DNA of 64,000 bases from Ardenticatenaceae bacterium (GTDB lineage: Bacteria > Chloroflexota > Anaerolineae > Promineifilales > Promineifilaceae), in contig JACKCD010000018.1 of assembly GCA_020634215.1 (NCBI GenBank), forward strand, positions 36,622-100,621, written 5' to 3'. Below, in pieces: positions 7,004 to 15,924 of the stretch. How positions within the stretch are numbered: position 1 is the stretch's first letter; each line of letters begins with the position of its first letter. The position numbers were made by a program, and so were the translations under genes. A model generated the notes under the pieces. It worked only from the letters and a program-made list of their open reading frames with translations. It made no database searches and was not told where the DNA came from.

Positions 7004-9931
7004 ATGCCTCGTTTGTCTTTATCATTTTTTGGTGTCTTCCAGGCCGAACTAAACGGCGAACCGATTCTGTATTTTCGCTCGGCCAACGTGCAGGGGCTGC
7101 TGGTTTATTTGGCGATGCAGGCCAAACGGCCGTTTCCCCGTGACACCCTCGCCACCCTCTTTTGGCCTCATTTACCCGACAGCAGTGCCAAGAAAAATTT
7201 GCGCCAGGCACTCTACCAACTGCGCCAGCTTTTAGACGATGGTGATGGTGAGCCATTTTTGCTAGTAACGCGCCATACTGTGCAGTGGAATGAGGCCAGC
7301 GACTACTGGCTCGACGCGGCACAGTTTGAGGCGGCGGTGGCGGCGACGGATTGGCAAACGGCCGTTTCCCTGGCTCATGCCCCCCTCCTTTCCGGCTTTT
7401 TTGGCGACAACGACGAATTTGAAGCGTGGCTGCGACTGGAGCAAGAGCGGTTCCATCGGCTCACTCTCGATGCGCTCTATGAAGCGGCCGAGCAGGCCTT
7501 GGCGGCGCAAAACCCCGACGCGGCGCGGATGTGGGCGCAGCGGCAGTTGTCGCTGGAACCGTGGCGGGAGGAAGCGCATCGCCAACTAATGCGGGCTTGG
7601 CTGGCGGCGGGAGCACGCAGCGCGGCGCTGGCGCAGTATGAAAATTGCGTAGCGACGCTGCAAGAGGAATTGGGAGTGGCTCCCTCGGCTGAGACAACGG
7701 CTTTGTATGAGGCGATGGTTACAGGTGAGATGGCTGTGCCGTTGGGAAAACCGGCGTTGGCGACAAAAACGGCCGTTTCGCTCCCTCTTGCGCTATCTCT
7801 CGACCGCACCGCCGAACAGGTGCTGCTGCAAAAGGTCAACCGCTTTTGGGTGGAGGGGGTGCTGCAACGGGCATTGGCCGATAGCCAGCAGTTGGACGTG
7901 ATGCTGGAAACGGTGCCGGACGCGGTGGCAAATCCGTGGCAGGGGATGGTGGTCGCCCACGATGACACCCCGCTGCCGGTGGAGGTGCCGATTGACGAGG
8001 TTTTTGCTGCAAACGGCCGTTCGCTGCTCATTTTGGGTGCACCGGGGGCGGGCAAAACGGTGCTGCTGCTGCGGCTGGCGCAGTCGCTGCTGGCCGCTGC
8101 CCAAGCCGACGCTGCCCAACCGCTGCCCGTGGTGTTTAACCTGGCTTCATGGGGGAACGACGAACGGCCGTTGGCCGACTGGCTGGTGGCCGAACTCAAC
8201 GAAAAATATTTGATTCCGCGCCGGATTGGGCAGGATTGGGTTGATACCGGACGGCTGGCACTGCTACTGGATGGGTTGGATGAGGTGACGCAACCCAAAC
8301 AGGCGGCGTGTGTGGCAGCGATCAACGCTTTTCGGCAGGAACATGGGCTGGGGGCGATGGTGCTGTGCTGTCGCCAGCAGATATATAGGGCGATTGGCGT
8401 GCCACTGCGGTTAGGTGGAGCGGTTGGTTTACGGCCGTTAACCAGCAGCCAGACCATGACCTATTTGCACCAGCTTGGCGGCGCAGCCCACGAACTACAG
8501 CAGGCGATTGCCCAGGATCCGCTGCTGCAAGAGATTGCCCAGTCGCCGCTGATGCTGCAGGTGATGTCGAAAACATTGTCGGCCAGAGATTTGCCCGATG
8601 GCAAGCTGCTGCCGGCTGTGGCTGGACAGCAGCGCAAGGAACGGCTGCTTCATACCATTTTTGCCAGCTATGTGGGGCAAATGGCGCAGCAGATGGGGGC
8701 AACCAGTCGCTACCAGCCTGAAGCCGTGCCGCACTGGCTGGGCTGGCTGGCGCGGGGGCTAACGGCTAACAACCAGACGCTTTTTTTGGTCGAGGGGTTG
8801 CAGCCAGGCTGGCTAACATCGCGGCGGCAGCGATGGGGCTATATGCTGCTAACGCGCCTCTTTATGGGGCTGTTCGTGGGGTTGTTGCTATGGTTGTTTG
8901 GCCTGGTTGGGCCGCAAGCGGGCATTCATGATCACAGCCGGTCGTCGTTGCTGATTATAGCTCGCTGGGGGTTGCCTATCGTCCTGGTGGATTGTGTAAT
9001 GTCGCTGCTGCTTCATGCCGGGTATGGGCTGGCGGTGGCGGTCGTAGATGCCGTTTTTTTTGCGCGGCGCTGGGGGCAAGAACGGCCGTTTTCCAGTTGG
9101 GATTGGGAGCGAAAAACGGCCGTTGGTCTTACCGTCGCCCTCATGGCTCTGGCGCAACTCCTGCTGTTTGGCGAGCAGACCATACTGCTGTTATTGCAGT
9201 TAACGGGTTCAACGTTCATGTTTTTGCTTGTCTCCCACTTTGCTTTTGGGCAAGGGTATGACAACGACATTGGTCGGGTCGAGGCCTTGAGCGGGTCGTG
9301 GCGGGCCAGTTTACGCAGCATGATTCCGGCACTGGCCGTTGGTTTCAGCTTTAGCCTCATTTTGTGGCGGCTTTTTTCTGCCACCATGACGCTGGCACAG
9401 GTCATTTGGCTGCTTGGCCTGCCCATTGCCCTGCTGGTTGTGATCTTGTCAGGTTTAACCAGCCGCTATTTGGAAACGCGGGCGTGGCCGAACCAGGGAA
9501 TTTGGTTATCGGGGCGGAATGCACTGCTGGGTGGCAGTATCGCCGCCGTGGTGATTGCGCTGGCAATGGCACTGGTGCGACTGCTGTTAGGGTGGCAAGG
9601 GGTTGTCATTGGGCGTTTATTTAGCTTGTATGGGGGCTTGGTGGCCTTTCTGGTTGCCGCGCTGGTTTTTGGCGGCTTTAATGTGATTAACCATCTGCTG
9701 CTGCGCCTGATTTTGTGGTGGTCGGGGCAACTGCCGCAGCCGCTTACGCCGTTTCTCAATGCGGCGGTGCGGCATGTGCTGCTCTACCGCGTGGGGGGCG
9801 GCTATATGTTTATCCATCGGCTGCTGCAGGAACATTTGGCGGCGGCGACACAAACGGCCGTTCCTCCCCCCACAAACACCCGTCACTACACCCCCGACCC
9901 AGCCACCCCGCAAGTGGCGGCAAATGCGTAA
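7004..9931 (+). CDS. SARP-type regulator with NACHT ATPase and polytopic membrane C-terminus
   Basis: A 975-residue protein sharing its first ~240 residues with the other two SARPs (FRSANVQGLLVYLAMQAKRP; LEPWREEAHRQLMRAWLAAG). The NTPase differs: P-loop GAPGAGKT at residues 345-352 and Walker B LALLLDGLDEV near 420 are NACHT-type. From about residue 610 the chain has roughly eight or nine hydrophobic segments, and it ends in RVGGGYMFIHRLLQEHLAA, a motif common at the end of membrane NACHT proteins. A DNA-binding activator tethered to the membrane implies signal sensing at the membrane, with target DNA recruited there or the head released. The start is fixed by homology and the leaderless -10. 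It shares near-identical DNA with its paralogues around 7078-7165. Confidence 0.85.
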   Translation: MPRLSLSFFGVFQAELNGEPILYFRSANVQGLLVYLAMQAKRPFPRDTLATLFWPHLPDSSAKKNLRQALYQLRQLLDDGDGEPFLLVTRHTVQWNEASDYWLDAAQFEAAVAATDWQTAVSLAHAPLLSGFFGDNDEFEAWLRLEQERFHRLTLDALYEAAEQALAAQNPDAARMWAQRQLSLEPWREEAHRQLMRAWLAAGARSAALAQYENCVATLQEELGVAPSAETTALYEAMVTGEMAVPLGKPALATKTAVSLPLALSLDRTAEQVLLQKVNRFWVEGVLQRALADSQQLDVMLETVPDAVANPWQGMVVAHDDTPLPVEVPIDEVFAANGRSLLILGAPGAGKTVLLLRLAQSLLAAAQADAAQPLPVVFNLASWGNDERPLADWLVAELNEKYLIPRRIGQDWVDTGRLALLLDGLDEVTQPKQAACVAAINAFRQEHGLGAMVLCCRQQIYRAIGVPLRLGGAVGLRPLTSSQTMTYLHQLGGAAHELQQAIAQDPLLQEIAQSPLMLQVMSKTLSARDLPDGKLLPAVAGQQRKERLLHTIFASYVGQMAQQMGATSRYQPEAVPHWLGWLARGLTANNQTLFLVEGLQPGWLTSRRQRWGYMLLTRLFMGLFVGLLLWLFGLVGPQAGIHDHSRSSLLIIARWGLPIVLVDCVMSLLLHAGYGLAVAVVDAVFFARRWGQERPFSSWDWERKTAVGLTVALMALAQLLLFGEQTILLLLQLTGSTFMFLLVSHFAFGQGYDNDIGRVEALSGSWRASLRSMIPALAVGFSFSLILWRLFSATMTLAQVIWLLGLPIALLVVILSGLTSRYLETRAWPNQGIWLSGRNALLGGSIAAVVIALAMALVRLLLGWQGVVIGRLFSLYGGLVAFLVAALVFGGFNVINHLLLRLILWWSGQLPQPLTPFLNAAVRHVLLYRVGGGYMFIHRLLQEHLAAATQTAVPPPTNTRHYTPDPATPQVAANA

Positions 9932-9954
9932 CGAGTTTGGCAACAAGAGGATAG

Positions 9955-10027
9955 CTCACGCAAAGTCGCAAAGTCGCAAAGTCGCAAAGACGCAAAGAAA
10001 GATCTTCGTGGTTTTGCGTCTTTGTGG
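9955..10027. repeat. REP-like palindrome of CGCAAAG octamers
   Basis: Five tandem units of (T/A)CGCAAAG run from about 9957 to 9998, followed after a short loop by the complementary arm TTTGCGTCTTTGTGG. The same repeat type occurs at 26069-26129 and, degraded, near 38787. Confidence 0.7.
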
Positions 10028-10054
10028 AACATATAGTTCTTGCCGATAGAGTCT

Positions 10055-10089
10055 AAAAAAAGCAGCCTGTACAAACAGGCTGCCTTTTT
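10055..10089. terminator. Bidirectional rho-independent terminator
   Basis: The stem gcagcctgt/acaggctgc (10062-10070 with 10075-10083) is flanked by A7 on the left and T5 on the right. It can terminate both the NACHT gene (plus strand) and the converging metallophosphoesterase gene (minus strand). Confidence 0.85.
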
Positions 10090-10121
10090 GCTTAAGAAAC
10101 GGGTCGAGGTGTGCTGGGGTG

Positions 10122-11270
10122 CTACCCAGTTGCGAGTGCAGGCTGAGGGAACAAACCGCCCGGTTGGGCAACGCCCGGCTGGGTTTGTGGTTGCGCCTTT
10201 GTCTGCCGGTCGGCGCGAATTTTGTCGAAGACCATTTCCAGGGAGGCCGCGGCCAAAATTTCGGGTTTCAAATTGAGGTTATCACCTGACCAGCGGATGA
10301 GCTTAATTTGGTTATCGGCAATTTCCAGGCCAGTGACATCGCCATCGGCAAAGCTGCAACAGCCCGTATTAAAATAGCAGGGAAGCATATCAGCGATTAC
10401 CTCGGCATCGGCGGATTCAACCGTGCGGAAGCGCTCGATTTGGACGGCCAGTTCAGCCCGTTTCTGGCGTTTTTCTGCGTCCGGCAGGGTCTTGTCGTGC
10501 ATAATGGCTTGCTGTGCCGCCAGCAGCTGCTGTTCCTTGGTTTGCGATTCAAAAACAGGTTTGTGGGTGTGGCCCGTGATTAGGACAACTTTTTCCCTCT
10601 GATTTTTCGCCCACTCATACATAGCCTCATTGTAACCTTGCCGCAGCTCCCAATCCTGGGCTGGCGTATTGAGGCGGTACTTGGTGAGCCGCTGGAATGG
10701 TTGCCACACGTAGCGCACAAATAGTTTGGAAAACCAGGCGTATTTGTCACTATCGGCCGTTCCCTGATGCCCATGCACCAGGAAAAGTTCGCCAATGTCC
10801 CGTCCGTTCTTAGCAACGGGGATTTTGAAGCCCTCGTGTACTTTGAGTTCACGCTCGCCAAAGTGGGGCTGCAAATATTTTTTGACATTGGCCGGGTCTT
10901 GCCAAATTTCGTCATGGTTGCCAAAGACGCGGTGATAACGGCCGTTTTTATGAAAATCATGTTCCAGCGACAAGGTGCGGTCATACGCTTCCAAGACAGT
11001 CTCGGGTGTCTCCTCCCAAAGCTCTTCCACATCACCCAACGCAATTAAGTGATACTCCATCGCGTTGTAATAGGCCAGAGCCGCGTTATACGCCTGCTCA
11101 GAACGCTTAAAATCATCCGCCCCATTGCGTGCGCCACGATGTTGATCGGAAAAGATAATGTAGCGCGTCTGATTTTCCTGTTCGGTGTTGATAGCAGAGA
11201 GCTGTTTGATGGCCTCGTTGTTCCGATACGCTTTGTCCAATCCAGATTTGATAGCTTGCCGATTAATCAT
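10122..11270 (-). CDS. Calcineurin-like metallophosphoesterase
   Basis: A 382-residue protein with ribosome-binding site aggag eight bases before ATG. All metallophosphoesterase motifs are visible in order: FSDQHRG (Asp/His metal ligands), GDVEE, GNHDE, HGHQ and GHTHKP. These bind the dinuclear metal centre that hydrolyses phosphomonoesters or diesters. The closest general resemblance is to UDP-2,3-diacylglucosamine-hydrolase-like and uncharacterised phosphoesterases, so the substrate is unknown. The last 50 residues are Gln/Pro-rich and probably disordered. It lies between two SARP regulators but has its own start and terminator, so a functional link to them is not established. Confidence 0.85.
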   Translation of the reverse strand: MINRQAIKSGLDKAYRNNEAIKQLSAINTEQENQTRYIIFSDQHRGARNGADDFKRSEQAYNAALAYYNAMEYHLIALGDVEELWEETPETVLEAYDRTLSLEHDFHKNGRYHRVFGNHDEIWQDPANVKKYLQPHFGERELKVHEGFKIPVAKNGRDIGELFLVHGHQGTADSDKYAWFSKLFVRYVWQPFQRLTKYRLNTPAQDWELRQGYNEAMYEWAKNQREKVVLITGHTHKPVFESQTKEQQLLAAQQAIMHDKTLPDAEKRQKRAELAVQIERFRTVESADAEVIADMLPCYFNTGCCSFADGDVTGLEIADNQIKLIRWSGDNLNLKPEILAAASLEMVFDKIRADRQTKAQPQTQPGVAQPGGLFPQPALATG

Positions 11271-11356
11271 TTCAAATACTCCTGTTTTTTTTAGATACCT
11301 GATTTTTCTTGTGGCCGCGTTGCTGTCTGCTTGTTGTTCACACTTTAGCCCACCAA

Positions 11357-11375
11357 CGTCAGCAGTTCGTCGGCA
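11357..11375 (+). promoter_or_regulatory. Tandem CGTCAGCA operator, 11-bp period (site C)
   Basis: CGTCAGCA (11357) and CGTCGGCA (11368) are separated by GTT exactly as at site A. The second unit starts 66 bp before the -10 element of the third SARP gene, matching the 65 bp seen at site B. Confidence 0.55.
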
Positions 11376-11433
11376 CCTGTGGTGCAGGCGATAAAGACGT
11401 TGTTAACTGCTTATCACTTGGCAAAATTGGGTG

Positions 11434-11439
11434 TAAAAT
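11434..11439 (+). promoter_or_regulatory. -10 element (TAAAAT) of a probably leaderless transcript
   Basis: TAAAAT ends five bases before ATG 11445 with no Shine-Dalgarno sequence between. A possible -35 (ttatca, 11411-11416) is 17 bp upstream. Confidence 0.5.
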
Positions 11440-11444
11440 AGGGC

Positions 11445-12053
11445 ATGGCTCGTCTGTCTTTAGCTTTTTTAGGTGTCTTTCAGGCCGAACTGAACGGTGA
11501 GCCGCTGCTCCATTTCCGCTCGGCCAACGTGCAGGGGCTGCTGGTTTATTTGGTAATGCAGGCAGAACGGCCGTTTCCCCGCGACACCCTCGCCACCCTC
11601 TTTTGGCCGACCGATACCGACGCCACCGCCAAGAAAAATTTGCGCCAGTCGCTGTACCAACTGCGGAAAGTGCTAAACGACAGCGACGATTCGCCCCAGC
11701 CATTTTTGCTGGTCACGCGGCAGACGGTACAGTTCAACCCCGCCGCCGATTGCTCGCTCGACCTGGATCAATTTTTAGCCGCCTGTGGGCGTGAGGATTG
11801 GCAAACGGCCGTTTCCCTCTATGCTGGCACCCTGCTCCCCGGCTTCTTTTGCGACAGCGAACCGTTTGAAGAGTGGCTGCGGCTGGAGCGGGAGCACTTT
11901 TATCACCTTGCTTTAGACTCGACTTTGTCCATTTGGGAACATTGGAAATGTAGGAGATTGGCAGGAAGAAGCAGGACGTTGTATCTACACCCTCTGCCAA
12001 ATATGCCCAATGTGCCGCAAAACCCTGAATTATCGCCCTATCAAGCGGTGTAA
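11445..12053 (+). pseudogene. 5' fragment of a third SARP regulator, cut by an insertion sequence
   Basis: The first 157 codons encode the same SARP DNA-binding region and the beginning of the activation domain as the paralogues at 3611 and 7004. After base 11917 the frame runs into the insertion sequence and ends 136 bases later with unrelated residues. Joining 11445-11917 to 13498-15907 removes the element and one 5-bp duplication and restores an uninterrupted 960-codon frame, close to its paralogues (990 and 975). The promoter and operator are still present, so a truncated DNA-binding fragment may be made; it could act as a competitor of the intact SARPs. Confidence 0.85.
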
Positions 12054-13492
12054 CACATCGCTTCCACCAAACCGTTGAAAATAGCGGTGGGAATTAGGAC
12101 ATAGTCCGGTTTGGCGGTGGATTCGACATATTTTCCCCATAGCCCAAACCAGATTTGCCGACGTACCACCGCCAAGGCATCGGAAAAGGTGGGTTTCTTT
12201 TTCGCATACCATGCCGAGGTACGCACTGGGAAAGGTTTGTCTTTGGTCAAGTGGTACGCCCACAGCGTGACCAATGAGAACAAACCCAATAAAACGGGTG
12301 TCGTTCGGGCAATCGCCAGTTCTGACCATTGACGTTGCGTTTCCATGCCCAAATGGGCACGGGCTTCCTCAAAGGTGACTTCGACATTCCACCGCAGGAT
12401 AAACCAGTGCAGAATTTGCAAGGGGTCGGCCGTCAAGTCCGTGCAAAGAAAGGCGGTGGCCTCATACTTGCCAGCAGGGTCGCGCACCAAAACCCAACGG
12501 ATGGGCAGCGGGTCAAACCCTGGTGTGTACCATAAAGCCTGACCGAAGACATACTCAATCGTGTAGGTTCGTCCCCCATACCAGGCAACCTCGGTCTTGA
12601 GCCACTTCGTCCCTTTATCCAGCAAACGGACTTTCAACGATGGCTGCCGTTTCCCTTTTTTCGCTTTCACCCCTCTTTTGCCCTTGGCTTGTTCTTCCGG
12701 CCACCCATACAGCCTGGCATCTAGCCGCAAACGGGATACCCAAGTCACGGGTAGGAGCATTCCGACACAGGTCAAGCCTAATTTCACCGCCGCTAACCCC
12801 CCATCGGTGACGACGACCATGACGCGGTTGTGTAACCAGCGGCGTACCTGGCATATCATCTGCCGTATCCAATCAATGCTTGTCTTGTGCCGTTTCCCAT
12901 TTTTCTGGTTGGTTGCTTCACTGGGGGCATTCAAGGTCAAAAAGGGTAACGCCCACGTCCGACTGCTCCATGGAACCGCCACCATGAGCATCATGCTGAC
13001 CCACCGCAAGCCAAAACTGTGTACCAGATATTTCTTGCTTGAACGGACACTGTCTCGGAACACCCCTTTCTGCTTGATTCGTTCACCCCGCCGCCGTTCC
13101 AAGGTCTCATCTATGCCCAGGACGATAGGCGCATCGGCTGGCACAAAGGTAGCCACCAGTAACCCCAGCAAGATGCGGCTGGCGGTCAAGCCGCACCATT
13201 GGGCGCGATTGAGAACACGATGATAATTCTGATACTGTGGGTCATCCTTCAAACCCATCACCGTCAGAGCCGCGCTCACGGTTCGCTTTCCCGGTGCCAA
13301 AACAGCACCCAGCAAGAGGATTTGGGCATAGTCCCACACGGTTTCGCTAAACAAGGCGACAAATGGTAAAATCACGGGCATCATTTCTTGGGGTATGGTT
13401 AGCATATCTGACTTCTCCTAACAATTGGTCTTGTTTTTGAAGTCAGCTTACCTACCCCGCCTTTTTTTGTCCACTAAATGGATAAATTAGAG
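11918..13492. mobile_element. Complete 1575-bp insertion sequence inside a SARP gene
   Basis: The element is bounded by the direct repeat TTAGA (11913-11917 and 13493-13497). Its ends match imperfectly in inverted orientation (14 of 17 positions, sharing TCCATTT). It encodes one transposase on the minus strand. Deleting it with one repeat copy exactly restores the host reading frame, which confirms the boundaries and the 5-bp duplication. It carries no ACGGCCGT copy. The first four repeat bases, TTAG, would also fit the YTAR target preference of IS701-type elements. Confidence 0.88.
12041..13405 (-). CDS. DDE transposase of the insertion sequence (IS4/IS701-like)
   Basis: A 454-residue transposase. 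Segments typical of the DDE superfamily are visible: VLGIDETLERRRGERI (first Asp region), VMVVVTDGGLAAVKL (second Asp), and WFILRWNVEVTFEEARAHLG, where the downstream Glu sits in the conserved Tyr/Trp-rich C-terminal motif. It fills most of the element and is probably active, since no frameshift or missing motif is seen. IS family assignment (IS701 versus an IS4 subgroup) needs a database comparison. Confidence 0.85.
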   Translation of the reverse strand: MLTIPQEMMPVILPFVALFSETVWDYAQILLLGAVLAPGKRTVSAALTVMGLKDDPQYQNYHRVLNRAQWCGLTASRILLGLLVATFVPADAPIVLGIDETLERRRGERIKQKGVFRDSVRSSKKYLVHSFGLRWVSMMLMVAVPWSSRTWALPFLTLNAPSEATNQKNGKRHKTSIDWIRQMICQVRRWLHNRVMVVVTDGGLAAVKLGLTCVGMLLPVTWVSRLRLDARLYGWPEEQAKGKRGVKAKKGKRQPSLKVRLLDKGTKWLKTEVAWYGGRTYTIEYVFGQALWYTPGFDPLPIRWVLVRDPAGKYEATAFLCTDLTADPLQILHWFILRWNVEVTFEEARAHLGMETQRQWSELAIARTTPVLLGLFSLVTLWAYHLTKDKPFPVRTSAWYAKKKPTFSDALAVVRRQIWFGLWGKYVESTAKPDYVLIPTAIFNGLVEAMCYTA

Positions 13493-15907
13493 TTAGAAGC
13501 ACTAGAGAGAGCCGCAACGAGTGCCTTGAAGCAAGGTGAATTTATGCAGGTCAAGCTGTTAGCGCGACAGCAGCTTGCCATCGAGCCGTGGCGTGAGGTG
13601 GCTCATCGGCAGTTGATGTTAGCTCTGGCATTAGATGGAGAGCGAGGCGCAGCCGTTGCTCAATATGAAGCATGTTGCAATCTGTTGGAGGACGAGTTGG
13701 GGGTGGAGCCGGAGGCAGAAACAACGGCCGTTTTTGAGCAGATTCGCAGTGGTGAGATTAGCGCCGAACGAGCCGCGCAACTTATTATACCTGCCCCTGG
13801 TCTTCCGCCACCTTTCCAAGCACCCCATCTTCCGCCTCATTTTGTAGGGCGCACCCGCGAAATTGAGGCGTTGGCGGCACAGCTTATGGAAGTAGAAAAC
13901 AGATCGCCCATGGCGCTAGTTGGCATGGGTGGAGCGGGCAAAACATCGTTGGCGGCTGCCTTGGCGCATCATTTGCGCGATCAATTTGCCGACGGTGTAT
14001 TGTGGGTCAATACCCATACCAGCGAGGCCATCAACATATTAGCATTGTGGGGGCGTGCCTACGGTTATGATTATAGTGGGTTGGCTGATTTGGGAAGCCG
14101 TGAACTGGCCGTTCGCAGCCTGCTGGCAACCAAACAAACCCTGATTGTTCTTGACAATGTTGATGAGGCGGCGACCGTGCGTTCGCTGCTTGTTCATGGA
14201 GATCGCTGTCGCGTCATTCTGACAACCCGCAATTTAGACATTGCTTCGGTTTTAAACGCCGTTGCCTTTCAGCTAAAAGAGCTGTCGCCCAGCAGTTGCC
14301 GCGACCTGTTGGAGCAGATTTTGGGCAAGGAGCGAGTGAGTGCAGAAGAGGATGCGGCGATGCAAATCGGCCATTTGCTCCATTATTTGCCGCTGGCGGT
14401 GGAGATTGCTGCGCAGCGATTAAAGTCGCGCCAGCGAATGACGCTAGCTAATATGGTGCAGCGTTTGCAAGATACGCAGCACCGTTTGGGCTTGAGGATT
14501 AGCGATCAGGCGGTGCGGGCATCGTTTCAGGTAAGCTGGGACGGGCTAGATGAAGATTTGCGCCAGACCTTTGCGGCAATGGCTGTTTTTGGGGGACGGC
14601 CGTTTTCCGTAGCAGCATTAACGGCCGTTCTCGACCAAGAGCTTTTTGACACAGAGGATAATCTTTATACGCTGGTAGCTCTTTCGCTTGTTAACGAGGT
14701 TGAAGAAACCCGTTATTATCAGCATCCACTGCTGGCTGATTTTGCCGCCGAAAAGCTAACCGAGCCTAATGAATTAAAGCAACGCATGGTTAGTTATTAC
14801 CTGACCCTGGCTCAAGAAAACAGAGAGCGGTTTACAGCCCTTGATCCTGAATGGGAAAATATCACAGCGGCGATACGTGCCGCTGATGACTTGGCAGCAT
14901 GGCAGGCGGTGGTCGATTTTGCCGAGATATTAGCTGAAAGCTGGTTGCAATATGGCCGGTATCAGGATGCAACTGATGCCTACGAATTAGCGCAGAAGGC
15001 GGCTGAAATACGCCAAGCACCGCAAGAACTCGCCAGGATACTTATTCATATAACGAAAATCGAAATCGAGCAAAGTTTATATGATTCAGCATACCAACAT
15101 TTGGAAGAGGCATTACAACTTTATTATGATCTTGAAGATGATGATGGCATTGCAACAACACAATACCTACAAGGATATATTCTTTTTGATAGAGGATTAT
15201 ACGGTGATGCCAAAAAATTGTTAGAAAAAAGTCGAGCTTTGCATACTGAACTGGGTGAGTGTGCCAAGGCGGCAACAACAGCACGTAGTCTGTCTAGAGT
15301 ATATCTGGCAATAGACCCCACGCCCCAACGCGCTGAGGAAATAGCGATCCAGGCACTTGAAACAATCCAATCACTCCAAAACAACAAAAATAACGTTATG
15401 TTAACTTTGCGGCTGCTGGCAGAAATTGAATATCGCAAAGGAGATATTGAGAATGCGCTGAAATATGCAATCAAAGCTCTTGATTTGGGATTGGAACAAA
15501 ATAATACCGCTGAGGTAGGGGCAACAAACTACATCATCGCCGCTATTTATCTGCGGCAAGATAAATATTCGGCCGCCATACAAATTTGCCTGGAAACGTT
15601 ACCCTTGTTTGAAAAGCTAGGAAATAAACGTTACCAAAGTATGATTTTGCAAACGTTAAGCACTTCTTATTTAAGGTCTAATCAGTTTGACGAAGCTAAA
15701 GAGTGTATTGAAATTGCTCTTAAGACATATAAAGAAATCGAAGATCGATTGGGTTATGGATATGCTTTACGTCAATTAGGAGACATTTTTAAAGAGATGA
15801 ATCTAGTCGAAAAAAGCCAAACCTATTGGCAAGAAGCGCTTCAAATTGCCCAATTGTTGAATCATTCGCACCTGATTGCCCAACTTATGGAGCGTATCGC
15901 CCCATGA
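13478..15907 (+). pseudogene. 3' fragment of the split SARP regulator: NB-ARC ATPase and TPR repeats
   Basis: From base 13498 the sequence continues the interrupted SARP gene. It holds the rest of the activation domain (IEPWREVAHRQLMLALALDG), an NB-ARC ATPase (P-loop GMGGAGKTS, Walker B LIVLDNVDEA) and a long C-terminal series of TPR-like repeats. The ATG at 13478 lies in the last 15 bases of the insertion sequence and is in frame, so an 809-residue ATPase/TPR protein without the DNA-binding domain could be made if transcription enters from the element. I see no convincing ribosome-binding site. The reading frame is otherwise intact, suggesting recent insertion. Confidence 0.8.
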
Positions 15908-15924
15908 GTTGGGTGCAAGCGCTG

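Noticed and set aside
9955..10027. The CGCAAAG array as a CRISPR
   Set aside because: Units are 8 bp and directly adjacent with no spacers; it is a palindromic short tandem repeat.
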